A DNA stretch of 64,000 nucleotides from Candidatus Butyricimonas faecavium (GTDB taxonomy: Bacteria; Bacteroidota; Bacteroidia; Bacteroidales; Marinifilaceae): assembly GCA_944321125.1 (NCBI GenBank), contig CALUKD010000002.1:248001-312000 (forward strand), in the 5' to 3' direction. Position 1 is the first letter of the stretch. Each line of letters starts with the position of its first letter. The translations under genes and the position numbers were made by a program. Positions 18,601 to 27,421 of the stretch are shown in pieces. The notes beneath the pieces are model-generated. The model saw nothing but the letters and a program-made list of their open reading frames with translations. It was not told the DNA's origin and made no database searches.

Positions 18601-20131
18601 AACACAAAAGGCCTCAATTGATGGTTTTCTGGAAATGGATTCCGTATCGCTTACAGTAGCCGGGTTGAATACGGCTTTTAAAGTCGATGATCGTTTACCC
18701 GTGAAAAATAATCGGGTTGTGCTAGATAGTTTCAAGATATATGATGCTAAGGGACATGCATCGGTTTGCTCGGGATATTACGATCTGAATTCGAATTTAT
18801 ACGACGTGTCGCTTAAATTTAATAATTTCCGGGTGCTGAATACTAAAGCGAACCAGAATGAGGCGTTTTACGGGCAACTATATATCACGGGACAAACCCG
18901 GATGAATAATTTGTCCGGGGACGGGGCTTTGTCCGTGAATTTGAAGCCGGAGGCTCATTCTGTGCTCTATATTCCTTTGACTTCGGCATTGACAGAGGAA
19001 GACGGGAGTTTCCTGCATTTTATAAATAATCGTCAGCCGGACGGGGGACATCTTCCGGATGAAGAACGTGTTTCATTGGTTTCCAGTTTTGATTTGAATG
19101 CTAATATCGAGATTAATAACAATCTGGAAGTACAGATTATTTTTGACCCTACGATCGGGGATATTTTGAAAACGGTGGGAAGTGGTAATTTGCGTTTTGG
19201 TTTGGGGAAAGATAACGAGTTGGATATGTTCGGGGAGTATAAGATCGAGAAGGGAGATTACCTGTTCACGTTGAGTAATTTGATTAATAAAAAGTTCGTG
19301 CTGAATCCTGGAGGAAGTATCCGGTGGAATGGTTCACCGTATGATGCCACGATTGACGTGAGTGCAATATATAATTTACGAACCTCTTTAAGTGATTTGC
19401 TTGCCGGAACCACGACAACGGTGGATAAGACGACGAAAGTACCTGTTGAATGTGAGTTGAAGTTGGGAGAAAATCTAATGAACCCAAACGTGCAGTTTGG
19501 TATTAATTTCCCATCTCTCGACGTGCAGATGAGGAGTTTGATGCAGAGTTTTTTCTCCAGTCAGGATGAGATTAACAAACAGATGTTTTCTTTGCTGATA
19601 TTGAACAAATTTTATACACCGGATTATGTTGATAAGGATGCCGAGTTGGAAGAACGGAACACGGGATACCAAGTGGGGGTGACGACGGCGAGTGAGTTAT
19701 TGTCAAATCAATTATCCCGATGGTTATCACAGATCAGTAATAATTTTGATATTGGCTTTTCTTATCGCCCGGGTGATCAGGTCACGACGAACGAGTTTGA
19801 ATTGGCATTATCAACCCAGATTTGGAATAACCGGGTGACAATTTCTGCTAACGGTAACATGATGGAGAAAGCAAAGACTAATTCCAATACATCGATTACG
19901 GGTGATTTTGACGTGGATGTGAAATTGAATCGCCAAGGAACACTACATTTGAAGGCTTATTCGCATACAGATGAGAAGATTACCTACAATGCGACCGAAA
20001 CTGTGCAGGGAGTCGGTATTTCTTACCAAGAGACGTTTGATACCTTCCGGGAATTGTTCCGTAAATACTTGGCTATTTTTAAACGAAAAAAACAACCGAA
20101 GATCCCTGCTCAATCCGCTGATAATAAGTAA
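15698..20131 (+). CDS. TamB-like translocation/assembly module protein (DUF490)
   Basis: A 1477-residue envelope protein with an N-terminal membrane anchor and a very long beta-rich body. The C-terminal part (about 1100-1440) has the DUF490/TamB features, such as GDYLFTLSNLINKKFVLNPGGSIRWNGSPYDATIDVSA. TamB-like proteins bridge inner and outer membranes and are linked to lipid transport or outer-membrane assembly. The start is unclear. The first allowed start is GTG at 15698, but the frame is open from 15653. The upstream codons read IKKIISILSRCVIGL, a typical positively charged anchor, beginning with an ATA codon at 15665 where an ATG would be expected. No ATG exists in frame before the anchor. 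Confidence 0.88.
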   Translation: MIGLVFLAFAAYMALMTPFVQTRLVDYFTRILEERTGTTISIGRVEFRPIESLVLNDVFVRDCRQDTLVFCERLVMKVDSVSFVKRRFTITEAAFEKAKFNLWIERRQDGGESLTNVEQLINSFSSSKVDTIPQTSSGWNVNLTQVILKDSRFRYIENDYEPIDYGINWTDVECQNLNVRIFDIDFSNKQYKAKVGGLRFKEKSGFEVTNMGGEVVASDDNLLITNTFIQTERSKIYLDTLEYNWVPEHDYWRNFTTRMQQRYVFTDSRVSFDDLAYFNGKLLGMHNTVFGSGVVFNTINNLEGRDLEIYLDDKSVLHGSFSSHGLPAFFETNFNIDFTDMKVSPSELEAIYMPWLRSHYVKIPEILHKYDVFTFDGNFQGKIEDFAIKARTTTPGMAGSVLFNCVTDSIGDIRYDGWFGLGRVQFGFLTGQSFLGRGSFFGKFDGVLGDSTSQFNLSSDIRRLQLFDREIRDVRLTLGTEDDHLYLLSSVKNDSLQADVLLDYVMGDTLSLAKTEGYVNVRRWDAWAPSVLGENESVEFDFSGTLKQREDNRWVELLVPGLKYENSRGTWSTDSLKFTTTMLGEYSFTQLQSDVADVTLEGFFHSLDVTDLWNSFLVSYLPDYKYTVDKTLPEGTSLMLDVHLNDINPFLKVAYPQLKLSRGGNLVCEYHYADRKVDLFLVADTISYGDFKLRDSRMKLNGDGINLHCTYTADELKYMNFGKLYNVRNVIEVNTNNVSERLTWCNWEKESYSGSFAANLRLLKYGDRHLTQVFIHPSTFVMADSTWHVARSMILKEGNDIFVNNFEINRGEQRFRLWGRVTDNPRDVLSLELHDFSLTEFNKILFDNKLQLFGQVNGEIRIRDLYKDNLIYANVNVNQWGVNRDTLGVLDLNSRWDASNSALEISMVNRMKERTPIGVFGYYKPSTDSLNVNLELSRIEVNYLAGYFPDVLKGGEGAISGNLVMKGTTQKASIDGFLEMDSVSLTVAGLNTAFKVDDRLPVKNNRVVLDSFKIYDAKGHASVCSGYYDLNSNLYDVSLKFNNFRVLNTKANQNEAFYGQLYITGQTRMNNLSGDGALSVNLKPEAHSVLYIPLTSALTEEDGSFLHFINNRQPDGGHLPDEERVSLVSSFDLNANIEINNNLEVQIIFDPTIGDILKTVGSGNLRFGLGKDNELDMFGEYKIEKGDYLFTLSNLINKKFVLNPGGSIRWNGSPYDATIDVSAIYNLRTSLSDLLAGTTTTVDKTTKVPVECELKLGENLMNPNVQFGINFPSLDVQMRSLMQSFFSSQDEINKQMFSLLILNKFYTPDYVDKDAELEERNTGYQVGVTTASELLSNQLSRWLSQISNNFDIGFSYRPGDQVTTNEFELALSTQIWNNRVTISANGNMMEKAKTNSNTSITGDFDVDVKLNRQGTLHLKAYSHTDEKITYNATETVQGVGISYQETFDTFRELFRKYLAIFKRKKQPKIPAQSADNK

Positions 20132-20248
20132 TAGTTTCTATTTTTAATTTCCTATTCTCTATTTTCCCATTCTTTATCATTGTTTTTTTAATTTTTTTTC
20201 ATCAAATTGTGGTCATTACGTGAAAACGTCGAACCTAACTAATATATC

Positions 20249-21469
20249 ATGAAAAAATTGACCGAACAAGAGTACATGGACCGGGAGTCCAAATACGGTG
20301 CTCACAATTACCATCCACTTCCTGTGGTGTTAGAAAAAGGAGAAGGAATTTACGTGTGGGATGTTAACGGAAAGCGTTATTTCGATTTCCTGTCGGCTTA
20401 TTCTGCCGTGAATCAGGGACACTGTCATCCGAAAATCGTGGAGGCAATGATTGAACAAGCCAAGAAATTAGCTTTGACTTCCCGAGCTTTTTATAATAAC
20501 GTACTGGGTGAATGGGAAGAATATATCACTAAATATTTCGGATACGATAAGGTACTACCGATGAATAGTGGTGCCGAGGCTGACGAGACCGCCTTGAAAT
20601 TATGCCGTCGTTGGGGATACGATGTGAAAGGAATACCCGCCGATCAAGCCAAAATTATTGTTTGCGATAATAATTTCCACGGTCGTACTATCACGATTAT
20701 TACGCTTTCTAACGATCCTTCTTCTTATGCCGGATTCGGACCTTTTACTCCCGGATTCGTGAGAATACCGTATGATAATATTCCTGCTTTAGAGGAAGCA
20801 TTGAAAGACCCGAATGTGGCCGGATTCTTGTTGGAACCGATTCAAGGAGAAGCTGGTGTTTACGTGCCACATGAAGGGTATTTAAAGAAAGCATACGACT
20901 TGTGTAAAGCTCATAACGTGTTGTTTATGGCCGATGAGGTGCAGACTGGCATTGCGCGTACGGGTAAAATGTTGGCGTGCGATCACGAAGGGGTACGTCC
21001 GGACGTGTTGATTTTAGGTAAAGCTATTTCTGGCGGTCTGATGCCTGTTTCTTGCGTGTTGGCCGATGACGAAATCATGCTGACAATTAAACCGGGAGAG
21101 CATGGCTCAACTTATGGGGGAAATCCAATTGCTGCTAAAGTCTCAATGGCTGCATTACAGGTAATAAAAGATGAGAACTTGGCCGAGAATGCAGAGAGAT
21201 TAGGTAAAGTTTTCCGGGAAAGGATGAAAGCTATTAAATCTGATATGGTGGCACTTATCCGTGGTAAAGGCTTGTTAAATGCGGTAGTAATTACTCCGAA
21301 GAATGGCAAAACAGCTTGGGATGTATGTTTGAAATTGCGAGATAACGGTTTATTAGCTAAGCCGACTCACGAGCATATCATTCGCTTTGCCCCGCCTCTA
21401 GTCATTAATGAAGAGCAGTTGCTTGAGGCAATAGGAATTATCGAGAAAACATTAAAAGAGTTTGAGTGA
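20249..21469 (+). CDS. rocD: Ornithine--oxo-acid aminotransferase
   Basis: A 406-residue class III PLP aminotransferase that converts ornithine and 2-oxoglutarate to glutamate semialdehyde and glutamate. Family marks are [13 protein letters not shown] at the start, [33 protein letters not shown] and the PLP lysine Lys258 in LGKAISGG. The match to OAT is closer than to acetylornithine transaminase because of the N-terminal [10 protein letters not shown]. It is a single-gene unit ended by a strong terminator. Confidence 0.94.
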   Translation: MKKLTEQEYMDRESKYGAHNYHPLPVVLEKGEGIYVWDVNGKRYFDFLSAYSAVNQGHCHPKIVEAMIEQAKKLALTSRAFYNNVLGEWEEYITKYFGYDKVLPMNSGAEADETALKLCRRWGYDVKGIPADQAKIIVCDNNFHGRTITIITLSNDPSSYAGFGPFTPGFVRIPYDNIPALEEALKDPNVAGFLLEPIQGEAGVYVPHEGYLKKAYDLCKAHNVLFMADEVQTGIARTGKMLACDHEGVRPDVLILGKAISGGLMPVSCVLADDEIMLTIKPGEHGSTYGGNPIAAKVSMAALQVIKDENLAENAERLGKVFRERMKAIKSDMVALIRGKGLLNAVVITPKNGKTAWDVCLKLRDNGLLAKPTHEHIIRFAPPLVINEEQLLEAIGIIEKTLKEFE

Positions 21470-21492
21470 TTTTATTGGAATCTATTTTAAAG

Positions 21493-21540
21493 GAATCTTT
21501 TCAAGGAAATGTTGTTAATCTTGAAAAGATTCTTTTTTAT
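21493..21540 (+). terminator. rocD terminator
   Basis: GAATCTTTTCAAG (21493-21505) and CTTGAAAAGATTC (21520-21532) are a perfect 13-bp inverted repeat followed by six T. Confidence 0.93.
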
Positions 21541-21672
21541 TTCTTGATAGGTAATCAATGTAGTTGTTATTTTTAATGTTTTAATAAGGTTTTGGAATGT
21601 TTTAAGTAGGGTAAAGGTTGGGATATATAGCTATATTTAATGATAGTTGGGCGGTTGTTAAGTGACCTCGCC

Positions 21673-21716
21673 CGTATCTAGCCGCCACCTAACCGCCAGT
21701 TCGCCGCCATTTTAAG
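21673..21716. repeat. Four 11-bp imperfect tandem repeats
   Basis: The units are approximately GCCCGTATCTA, GCCGCCACCTA, ACCGCCAGTTC and GCCGCCATTTT, each 11 bp, in an otherwise AT-rich gap. The GC-rich CCGCC core recurs once per helical turn. Confidence 0.72.
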
Positions 21717-21891
21717 GGAATTTAAGTAAATATAACACATGAGATCTAACTGTTTAGTAATGTAATTCTATTGTTAAAAGTAAGCAATTTTGATACATCA
21801 AGAGAGTTTGTCCTAGTATTACATTTAAGTTAGGAATGTGGAAAGGGGTGAGGGTATGTTTGAACGTGACCTCGTTTTTATTATTTCTTTA

Positions 21892-21923
21892 TTGTGAAAA
21901 GTTTATTTTTCCGTGTATATTTG
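21892..21923 (+). promoter_or_regulatory. Promoter of the ECF sigma gene
   Basis: TTG at 21892-21894, 21 bases, then TATATTTG at 21916-21923, a perfect -7 box. Transcription would start about 15 bases before the ATG at 21944. This is a housekeeping-type promoter, so the sigma gene need not depend on itself. Confidence 0.75.
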
Positions 21924-21943
21924 TTTAGCTAAATATCCCTTTT

Positions 21944-22501
21944 ATGTCGATAGATTTTGATTTATTATTGGAAGGCGTTAATAAAAAAGATATGTGGGCA
22001 TGGGAAGAACTTTATGCAGGATACTATGCTGCATTATGTTCTTATGTGAATAATGTCTTGAGGGATCGGGATCAGGCTCAAGATATTGTGCAAGATGTTT
22101 TGGTTGCTGTTTGGAAGTCTTCTAAGCGTTTTGGGGATATGAAAGAATTGACTTCTTATTTGTATCGGGCTTGTTATAATAATGCATTGATTTTTAAACG
22201 TAATATACAGATTCGTAAGGATATAGAGCAAAAAATTGTTTTGGAGACGGAGGTAGAGGTTGCTGATGAAATTTTTGCTATTACCGTGAGAGAAGAATTA
22301 TTGAGACAATTGTATTGTTATATTAAAGAGTTGCCGGAGGGGGCTAGAGAAATAATGGAATTAAGTATTTCGGGATTGTCCGGTCCTGAAATTGCAGAAA
22401 AATTGGGAATTACAATTCATACGGTAAAAACGCAGAAAAATAGGAGTTTCAAATATTTGCGTGAGAAATTAAAGGACTCTGTCTTGTTATTCTTAATATA
22501 A
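21944..22501 (+). CDS. ECF RNA polymerase sigma-70 factor (Bacteroidales FecI-like)
   Basis: A 185-residue ECF sigma factor. Region 2 (about 18-90) contains DQAQDIVQDVLVAVW, which binds core polymerase and the -10 element. Region 4 (about 125-178) has the helix-turn-helix LSGPEIAEKLGITIHTVKTQ. It should be held by the FecR protein encoded 131 bases downstream and released when the SusC STN domain senses substrate. Expected targets are the susC and following genes. Confidence 0.93.
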   Translation: MSIDFDLLLEGVNKKDMWAWEELYAGYYAALCSYVNNVLRDRDQAQDIVQDVLVAVWKSSKRFGDMKELTSYLYRACYNNALIFKRNIQIRKDIEQKIVLETEVEVADEIFAITVREELLRQLYCYIKELPEGAREIMELSISGLSGPEIAEKLGITIHTVKTQKNRSFKYLREKLKDSVLLFLI

Positions 22502-22632
22502 TCAATTTTTTTGTTGTTTTTGTCATACTCTTTGTATTTTCATGTATTATACAATAAAATTATCTATTGTAGTTATCATTTTTTTGAGGCTGAAATAGTA
22601 GTAATTGTTTGACTAACGTAAAATGACAGAAG

Positions 22633-23781
22633 ATGAGATTAGATTTGTATAGGGTGGTGGAGTTGTTTCGGAAATCTTTTTCGAATTCACTTTCTGACAA
22701 AGAAAAGGAAAAATTGGATGATGTCTTACAAAATACTTATTTGAAGGAGGCGTATGACCAATTATCAGATGAGGCTTTTGTGTTAGATAAATTTCGAGAA
22801 TTCGATACCTATGAATATAGGGAGGCTTTTAATAAGCTAAAAACTTTTCAGCATCGTGTTCGTATTCATCGTTGGATTGCTTGGGGATCGTCAATAGCTG
22901 CAATTTTGATTATGGGATTTTTGTTTTTTTATCCTTGGGAACATCAAGATAATGTTCAAAAATTGGCAGGGGTAACACAACATATTGTACCTCCCGGAAA
23001 CAATGCGGCTATTTTGAAGTTGGCAGACGGTAGAACGGTTGAAATCGGGAAGCAGCCATTGGAACTTGAAGAAGGGGAGGGAAGTATTGTGAAATACGAG
23101 AATGGACGTCTTTCTTATTCTTCAGGAGAGAATCGTGCAATAGAAGATGTTTATAATGAATTGATAGTACCTATTGGTGCAGAATGTCATATCCTTTTGG
23201 ATGATGGGACAGAGGTTTGGGTGAATGCGGGGTCTCGACTGAGATACCCTGTAGTTTTTAGGGGAGAACAGAGAAAGGTGATGTTTTCAGGTGAAGCTTT
23301 TTTCGAGGTGAAGAAAGATTCTCGTCCTTTTATCGTGAGTATGGATGCGGGGGATGTCCGGGTATTGGGAACTTCTTTTGGAATTAGGGCTTATCCCGGA
23401 GAAACGGATTACACAACGTTGGTTACGGGAAAAGTTTGTTTCCAGTCGAAAGAGGATGAAAAAGTGATACTATCACCGGGAGAACAAGCCGTGTTGCATC
23501 TATCAGGTAAATTGGAGAAGCGGGAAGTCGATGTTGAAGAATATGTAGGATGGAAAGACGGTTTATTTATTTTTAAAAATAAAGCTTTGTCGGAGATCAT
23601 GAAAATATTAGAACGATGGTATGGGGTAGACGTGATTTTCCAAGATGAAGATTTGAAAGAATTGGAGTATACGGGAAATTTGGAAAGGTATGATTCGATT
23701 AACGCATTTTTGCAGCTATTGGAGCGTTTGAATGAAATTCATTATGAAATAAAAGAGAATACAATTATTTTACATAAATAA
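22633..23781 (+). CDS. FecR-family anti-sigma factor
   Basis: A 382-residue single-pass membrane regulator. The N-terminal cytoplasmic part (about 1-88) would bind the sigma factor; a transmembrane helix follows (about 93-112, WIAWGSSIAAILIMGFLFF). The periplasmic FecR domain (about 180-285; LDDGTEVWVNAGSRLRYP, GEAFFEV) precedes the C-terminal DUF4974/STN-like module (about 310-382). The complete domain set fits a working signal relay between the SusC at 23854 and the sigma factor at 21944. Confidence 0.94.
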   Translation: MRLDLYRVVELFRKSFSNSLSDKEKEKLDDVLQNTYLKEAYDQLSDEAFVLDKFREFDTYEYREAFNKLKTFQHRVRIHRWIAWGSSIAAILIMGFLFFYPWEHQDNVQKLAGVTQHIVPPGNNAAILKLADGRTVEIGKQPLELEEGEGSIVKYENGRLSYSSGENRAIEDVYNELIVPIGAECHILLDDGTEVWVNAGSRLRYPVVFRGEQRKVMFSGEAFFEVKKDSRPFIVSMDAGDVRVLGTSFGIRAYPGETDYTTLVTGKVCFQSKEDEKVILSPGEQAVLHLSGKLEKREVDVEEYVGWKDGLFIFKNKALSEIMKILERWYGVDVIFQDEDLKELEYTGNLERYDSINAFLQLLERLNEIHYEIKENTIILHK

Positions 23782-23786
23782 TAAAA

Positions 23787-23827
23787 GAAACCGGATAACA
23801 AATTTCTCAGGTTCGGAATCCGGTTTC
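23787..23827 (+). terminator. Hairpin between fecR and susC (possible attenuator)
   Basis: GAAACCGGAT (23787-23796) pairs perfectly with ATCCGGTTTC (23818-23827). Only a weak AT tract follows. A hairpin occupies the same place in the locus at the window start. Confidence 0.6.
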
Positions 23828-23853
23828 GATAAATCTATATTTACTAATATAAA

Positions 23854-26800
23854 TTGTACAATAGTATGAAAAAAAAGCGACTAATTAGGTCTTTTGACCT
23901 ATTAAAAAGGTGCAAGAAAAATTTAATGATTATGAAATGTTGCATTGTGTTTGTTTTCTTATTCAGTATGAATTTGTCTGCAAACGTCTATTCGCAGCAA
24001 AATCTAGTGACATTGGATTTGTCAGACGTGTCTGTTGAACAGTTTGTGGAGGCAATAAAACAGCAGACAGAACAGCGTTTTATGTATAATTCGAAATTGG
24101 TGAACCAAGCTGGTAAAGTTTCTGTGAAAGTGAAAGACATGAAACTGGAAGATGTATTAAGGATGGTTCTGGAGAAAGTGAATCTGGAGTTTGAATTTTA
24201 TAATGATGTTATTTTGATTCGGAGCAGGGAGGAGACATCAATTGCGGATCAAAAACGTTTAATTAAAGGAACAGTGAAAGATAATAAGGGATTACCGTTG
24301 CCGGGTGTTACCGTGTTGGTGAAAGGGACTATGACGGGAGTTGCTACTGATATTGACGGGAAGTTTGAATTAAAATGTGATGTGGATACGCCTGTCGTGT
24401 TGGTCTTTTCGTTTGTGGGAATGCAGAACAAGGAAATTACGGTGGGGACACAACAGCAAGAGGTGAATGTCGTACTGGTGCCGGAGGCAGAGAACTTAGA
24501 TGAAGTGATTGTTACCGGATACCAGAAAATTTCGAAAGAACGGGCTACAGGATCATTCTCTGTGGTGACAGCAAAAGATTACAAAGGAAAGATGGAGACT
24601 GATATCATGTCTCGAATAGAGGGATTGGTAACGGGTTTGGTAAATTATGACAATCAGATTAGTATCCGGGGGGTATCAACCGTGTATGGAAACCGGGATC
24701 CATTATATGTGGTAGATGGGATTCCTTACGAGGGAAAAATAGAGGCAATAAACCCGGCAGACGTGGAAAATATCTCTGTGTTAAAGGATGCCACGGCGGC
24801 TTCTATTTATGGTGCCCGTGCGGCTAACGGGGTGATCGTGATCACGACTCGGAGCGGGAAAAGCGGTAAGACTAGAATAACTTATGACGGTAGTGTGAAG
24901 TTTAAACCACTTCCGGATTTGGATTATCTGAAATTAATGAACAGCTCGGAATTAGTCGATCTACAAGTAGAAGGCTTTGAGTATTACCATACTCCCTATG
25001 CAAACTTAAATAAAAGGGTGTCTCAAAACGAGGTAATTGAATTGTTATATATGGCAGAACAAGGACAGATTACTGATTCTGATTTACAGCAAAAACTAGA
25101 TGTTTACCGGAATTTAGATAATAAAGACCAGATAAAGGATGTTTTTTTAAGGACAGCAATCACGCATCAGCACAATTTGTCGCTTTCGGGTGGGACAGAA
25201 AAAAATAATTATTTAGTTTCTTTGAATTATTATGGTAATAATCCATACGAGAAAAATCGTAGTGATGAAAGAATTGGTTTTACATTGAAAGAGAATGTGA
25301 AGTTTTTTGAGTGGTTATCGGCAGATTTTGGTGTAATTGGTAGTTTCACGGAAGATAGTGGAAAGAATGGTTTTGATGATATCTCTTCAGGTGGTTCTCG
25401 AAGTAATACAGAGTTATCTTTGTATACAGGAGGGACTTCTTATCAAATGTTGAAAAATGAAGACGGAAGTCCCCGGGAATGGAGAAAAGGTAAATCGGAT
25501 TACGAGTTGGATCGTTTGGAAAGTATCGGTTTGTTGAACGAGAGGTTCTATCCTTTGGAGGAACTTGATCGTAAGCATTATAAAGATAAATCTTCTTATT
25601 ACCGTTTGCAAGTAGGACTCAATGTAAAAATTATCGAGGGGTTAACAGTGGATTTGAGGTATCAAACCGAGAACACACAAATAAAGAATCGGCAACTATA
25701 TGACAAAGATTCTTATTATGTGAGGAATATGGTAAATGATGGGGCCACGGTAGACCCTCAAACTGGGGAGGTGACTGAAAATATTCCTTCTGGCGGTCAG
25801 TTATTACAGGTAGAAGAAGATATTTATTCCTATACGATGAGAGGACAGGTGAATTTTAATCGTATATTTAAAGAAAAACATGGAGTTGTAGCCTTGGCTG
25901 GAGCGGAACGCAGGTTAGTACGGGATCGAAGGACGAGTGTTTATAAAATGGGATATGATGACAATAGTCTTGCTTATAAACCGATTAATCCCAATGAAAT
26001 GAGTCCGATTAATGGAACGGAGGCTATTTCCGGTTCTTATAACTGGGTTGATGGAAGTTGGAATTATTTTACTCATGATGAGGATCGGTACGTTTCTTTT
26101 TATGGTAATGCGTCTTATACTTATAATAATCGTTATTCTATTAACGGAAGTATTCGTATCGATCAGTCTAATTTATTCGGAACAGATCCGAAGTATCAGT
26201 ATCGTCCGTTGTGGTCGGTTGGAGCCAGTTGGTTTATGGCATCGGAGAAGTTTATGCAAAATATTCAATGGATAAATCGTTTGAATTTGCGTTTGACTTA
26301 CGGTATCAACGGTAATGTATCGAAAGATGTTGGACCTTATTTGACTGTTGTGGACGATGGTTATAATAGTTGGACAGGGGATTTCAGTGCTTATATTCAA
26401 AATCCACCTAATCCGCAATTACGTTGGGAAAAAACAGCTGTTACGAATATTGGGTTAGATTTTTCAATTTTGAATTCCAGATTGAATGGTACGATAGATT
26501 ACTATATCCGCAAGAGTACAGATTTGTTAGGGAATCGTAGTACAGATCCGACTTTGGGATGGGATAATCTGAAAGTAAATTTTGGTAGCTTGAATAATAA
26601 GGGGATTGAAGTTGCATTGGGTAGTGTTAATATTTCTAAGCCTGATTTTGAATGGCGTACGAATTTGAATTTTTCATACAACAAGAATAGAATTACCAAG
26701 ATGAAACATAGTAACACTACGGTATTTTCTTATGTACAGGGAGTGGTACACACGGAAGGTAAACCGATGTACAGTTTGTTCAGTTATAAGGATGCGGGAC

Positions 26801-27408
26801 TTGATTCTCAAACCGGTGCTCCGTTGGTATATGATAAGGACGGCAATAAAGTTTCAAACGTTGGATCTATAGATGAATTGGAGTATTCAGGTACTACGCG
26901 GCCTCCTTATACGGCTTCGTTGATTAATAGGTTTAAATACAAGGGATGGAGTTTGTCGTTCATGTTTATATATAATGGAGGGCACGTGTTGAGAGATGAA
27001 GTTGCTCCATATTTGTCTGGTGGTGTAACAAGTAATGTTTCGAAAAAAGCAATGAACCATTGGCGGAAACCGGGAGACGAGAATATCAAAGGTGTGGCTC
27101 CGGCTATGAATAGAAGTGCTTCCTACACGTTGAAGCAAGTATGGTATACACTTGATTCACATATTATTAAAGGAGATTATATTAAACTGCGTGATGTGAC
27201 TCTGACTTATGATTTACCGAGAGAATGGATTCGGAAGTTTAGTTTGGAAAGTATGTCTGTGAATTGTCAAGTTAGTAATTTATGGCGTTGGGTAGCTAAT
27301 GACAGTGATCTTGATCCGGAAGCGTATACGACAACCGGTTACGGTTGGGGTGCCAGAACTCTGCCGATTCCAACGACTTGTACGTTAGGTGTATCAGTAA
27401 CTTTCTAA
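23854..27408 (+). CDS. SusC/RagA-type TonB-linked outer-membrane transporter with STN domain
   Basis: An 1184-residue TonB-dependent transporter. A basic N-terminus and signal peptide end near VYSQQ (about residue 49). An STN domain (about 52-128), a carboxypeptidase-regulatory-like domain (about 138-212; PGVTVLVKGT, ATDIDGKF), the plug (about 222-345; ISVLKDATAASIYGARAANG) and the barrel follow. The presence of STN plus adjacent ECF sigma and FecR marks it as a transducing transporter. Translation may start at the Met at 23866 instead of 23854. SusD follows after 13 bases. Substrate is unknown. Confidence 0.95.
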   Translation: MYNSMKKKRLIRSFDLLKRCKKNLMIMKCCIVFVFLFSMNLSANVYSQQNLVTLDLSDVSVEQFVEAIKQQTEQRFMYNSKLVNQAGKVSVKVKDMKLEDVLRMVLEKVNLEFEFYNDVILIRSREETSIADQKRLIKGTVKDNKGLPLPGVTVLVKGTMTGVATDIDGKFELKCDVDTPVVLVFSFVGMQNKEITVGTQQQEVNVVLVPEAENLDEVIVTGYQKISKERATGSFSVVTAKDYKGKMETDIMSRIEGLVTGLVNYDNQISIRGVSTVYGNRDPLYVVDGIPYEGKIEAINPADVENISVLKDATAASIYGARAANGVIVITTRSGKSGKTRITYDGSVKFKPLPDLDYLKLMNSSELVDLQVEGFEYYHTPYANLNKRVSQNEVIELLYMAEQGQITDSDLQQKLDVYRNLDNKDQIKDVFLRTAITHQHNLSLSGGTEKNNYLVSLNYYGNNPYEKNRSDERIGFTLKENVKFFEWLSADFGVIGSFTEDSGKNGFDDISSGGSRSNTELSLYTGGTSYQMLKNEDGSPREWRKGKSDYELDRLESIGLLNERFYPLEELDRKHYKDKSSYYRLQVGLNVKIIEGLTVDLRYQTENTQIKNRQLYDKDSYYVRNMVNDGATVDPQTGEVTENIPSGGQLLQVEEDIYSYTMRGQVNFNRIFKEKHGVVALAGAERRLVRDRRTSVYKMGYDDNSLAYKPINPNEMSPINGTEAISGSYNWVDGSWNYFTHDEDRYVSFYGNASYTYNNRYSINGSIRIDQSNLFGTDPKYQYRPLWSVGASWFMASEKFMQNIQWINRLNLRLTYGINGNVSKDVGPYLTVVDDGYNSWTGDFSAYIQNPPNPQLRWEKTAVTNIGLDFSILNSRLNGTIDYYIRKSTDLLGNRSTDPTLGWDNLKVNFGSLNNKGIEVALGSVNISKPDFEWRTNLNFSYNKNRITKMKHSNTTVFSYVQGVVHTEGKPMYSLFSYKDAGLDSQTGAPLVYDKDGNKVSNVGSIDELEYSGTTRPPYTASLINRFKYKGWSLSFMFIYNGGHVLRDEVAPYLSGGVTSNVSKKAMNHWRKPGDENIKGVAPAMNRSASYTLKQVWYTLDSHIIKGDYIKLRDVTLTYDLPREWIRKFSLESMSVNCQVSNLWRWVANDSDLDPEAYTTTGYGWGARTLPIPTTCTLGVSVTF

Positions 27409-27421
27409 AGCATTAAAGATT

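Larger units (their letters stand above)
21470..21943. other. Gene-free gap: terminator, tandem repeats, ECF promoter
   Basis: I see no coding sequence. The gap holds the rocD terminator (21493-21540), four exact-length 11-bp repeats (21673-21716) and the promoter of the ECF sigma gene (21892-21923). Confidence 0.75.

Noticed and set aside
21673-21716. CRISPR array
   Set aside because: Repeats are only 11 bp, imperfect and without spacers of regular length; no cas genes.
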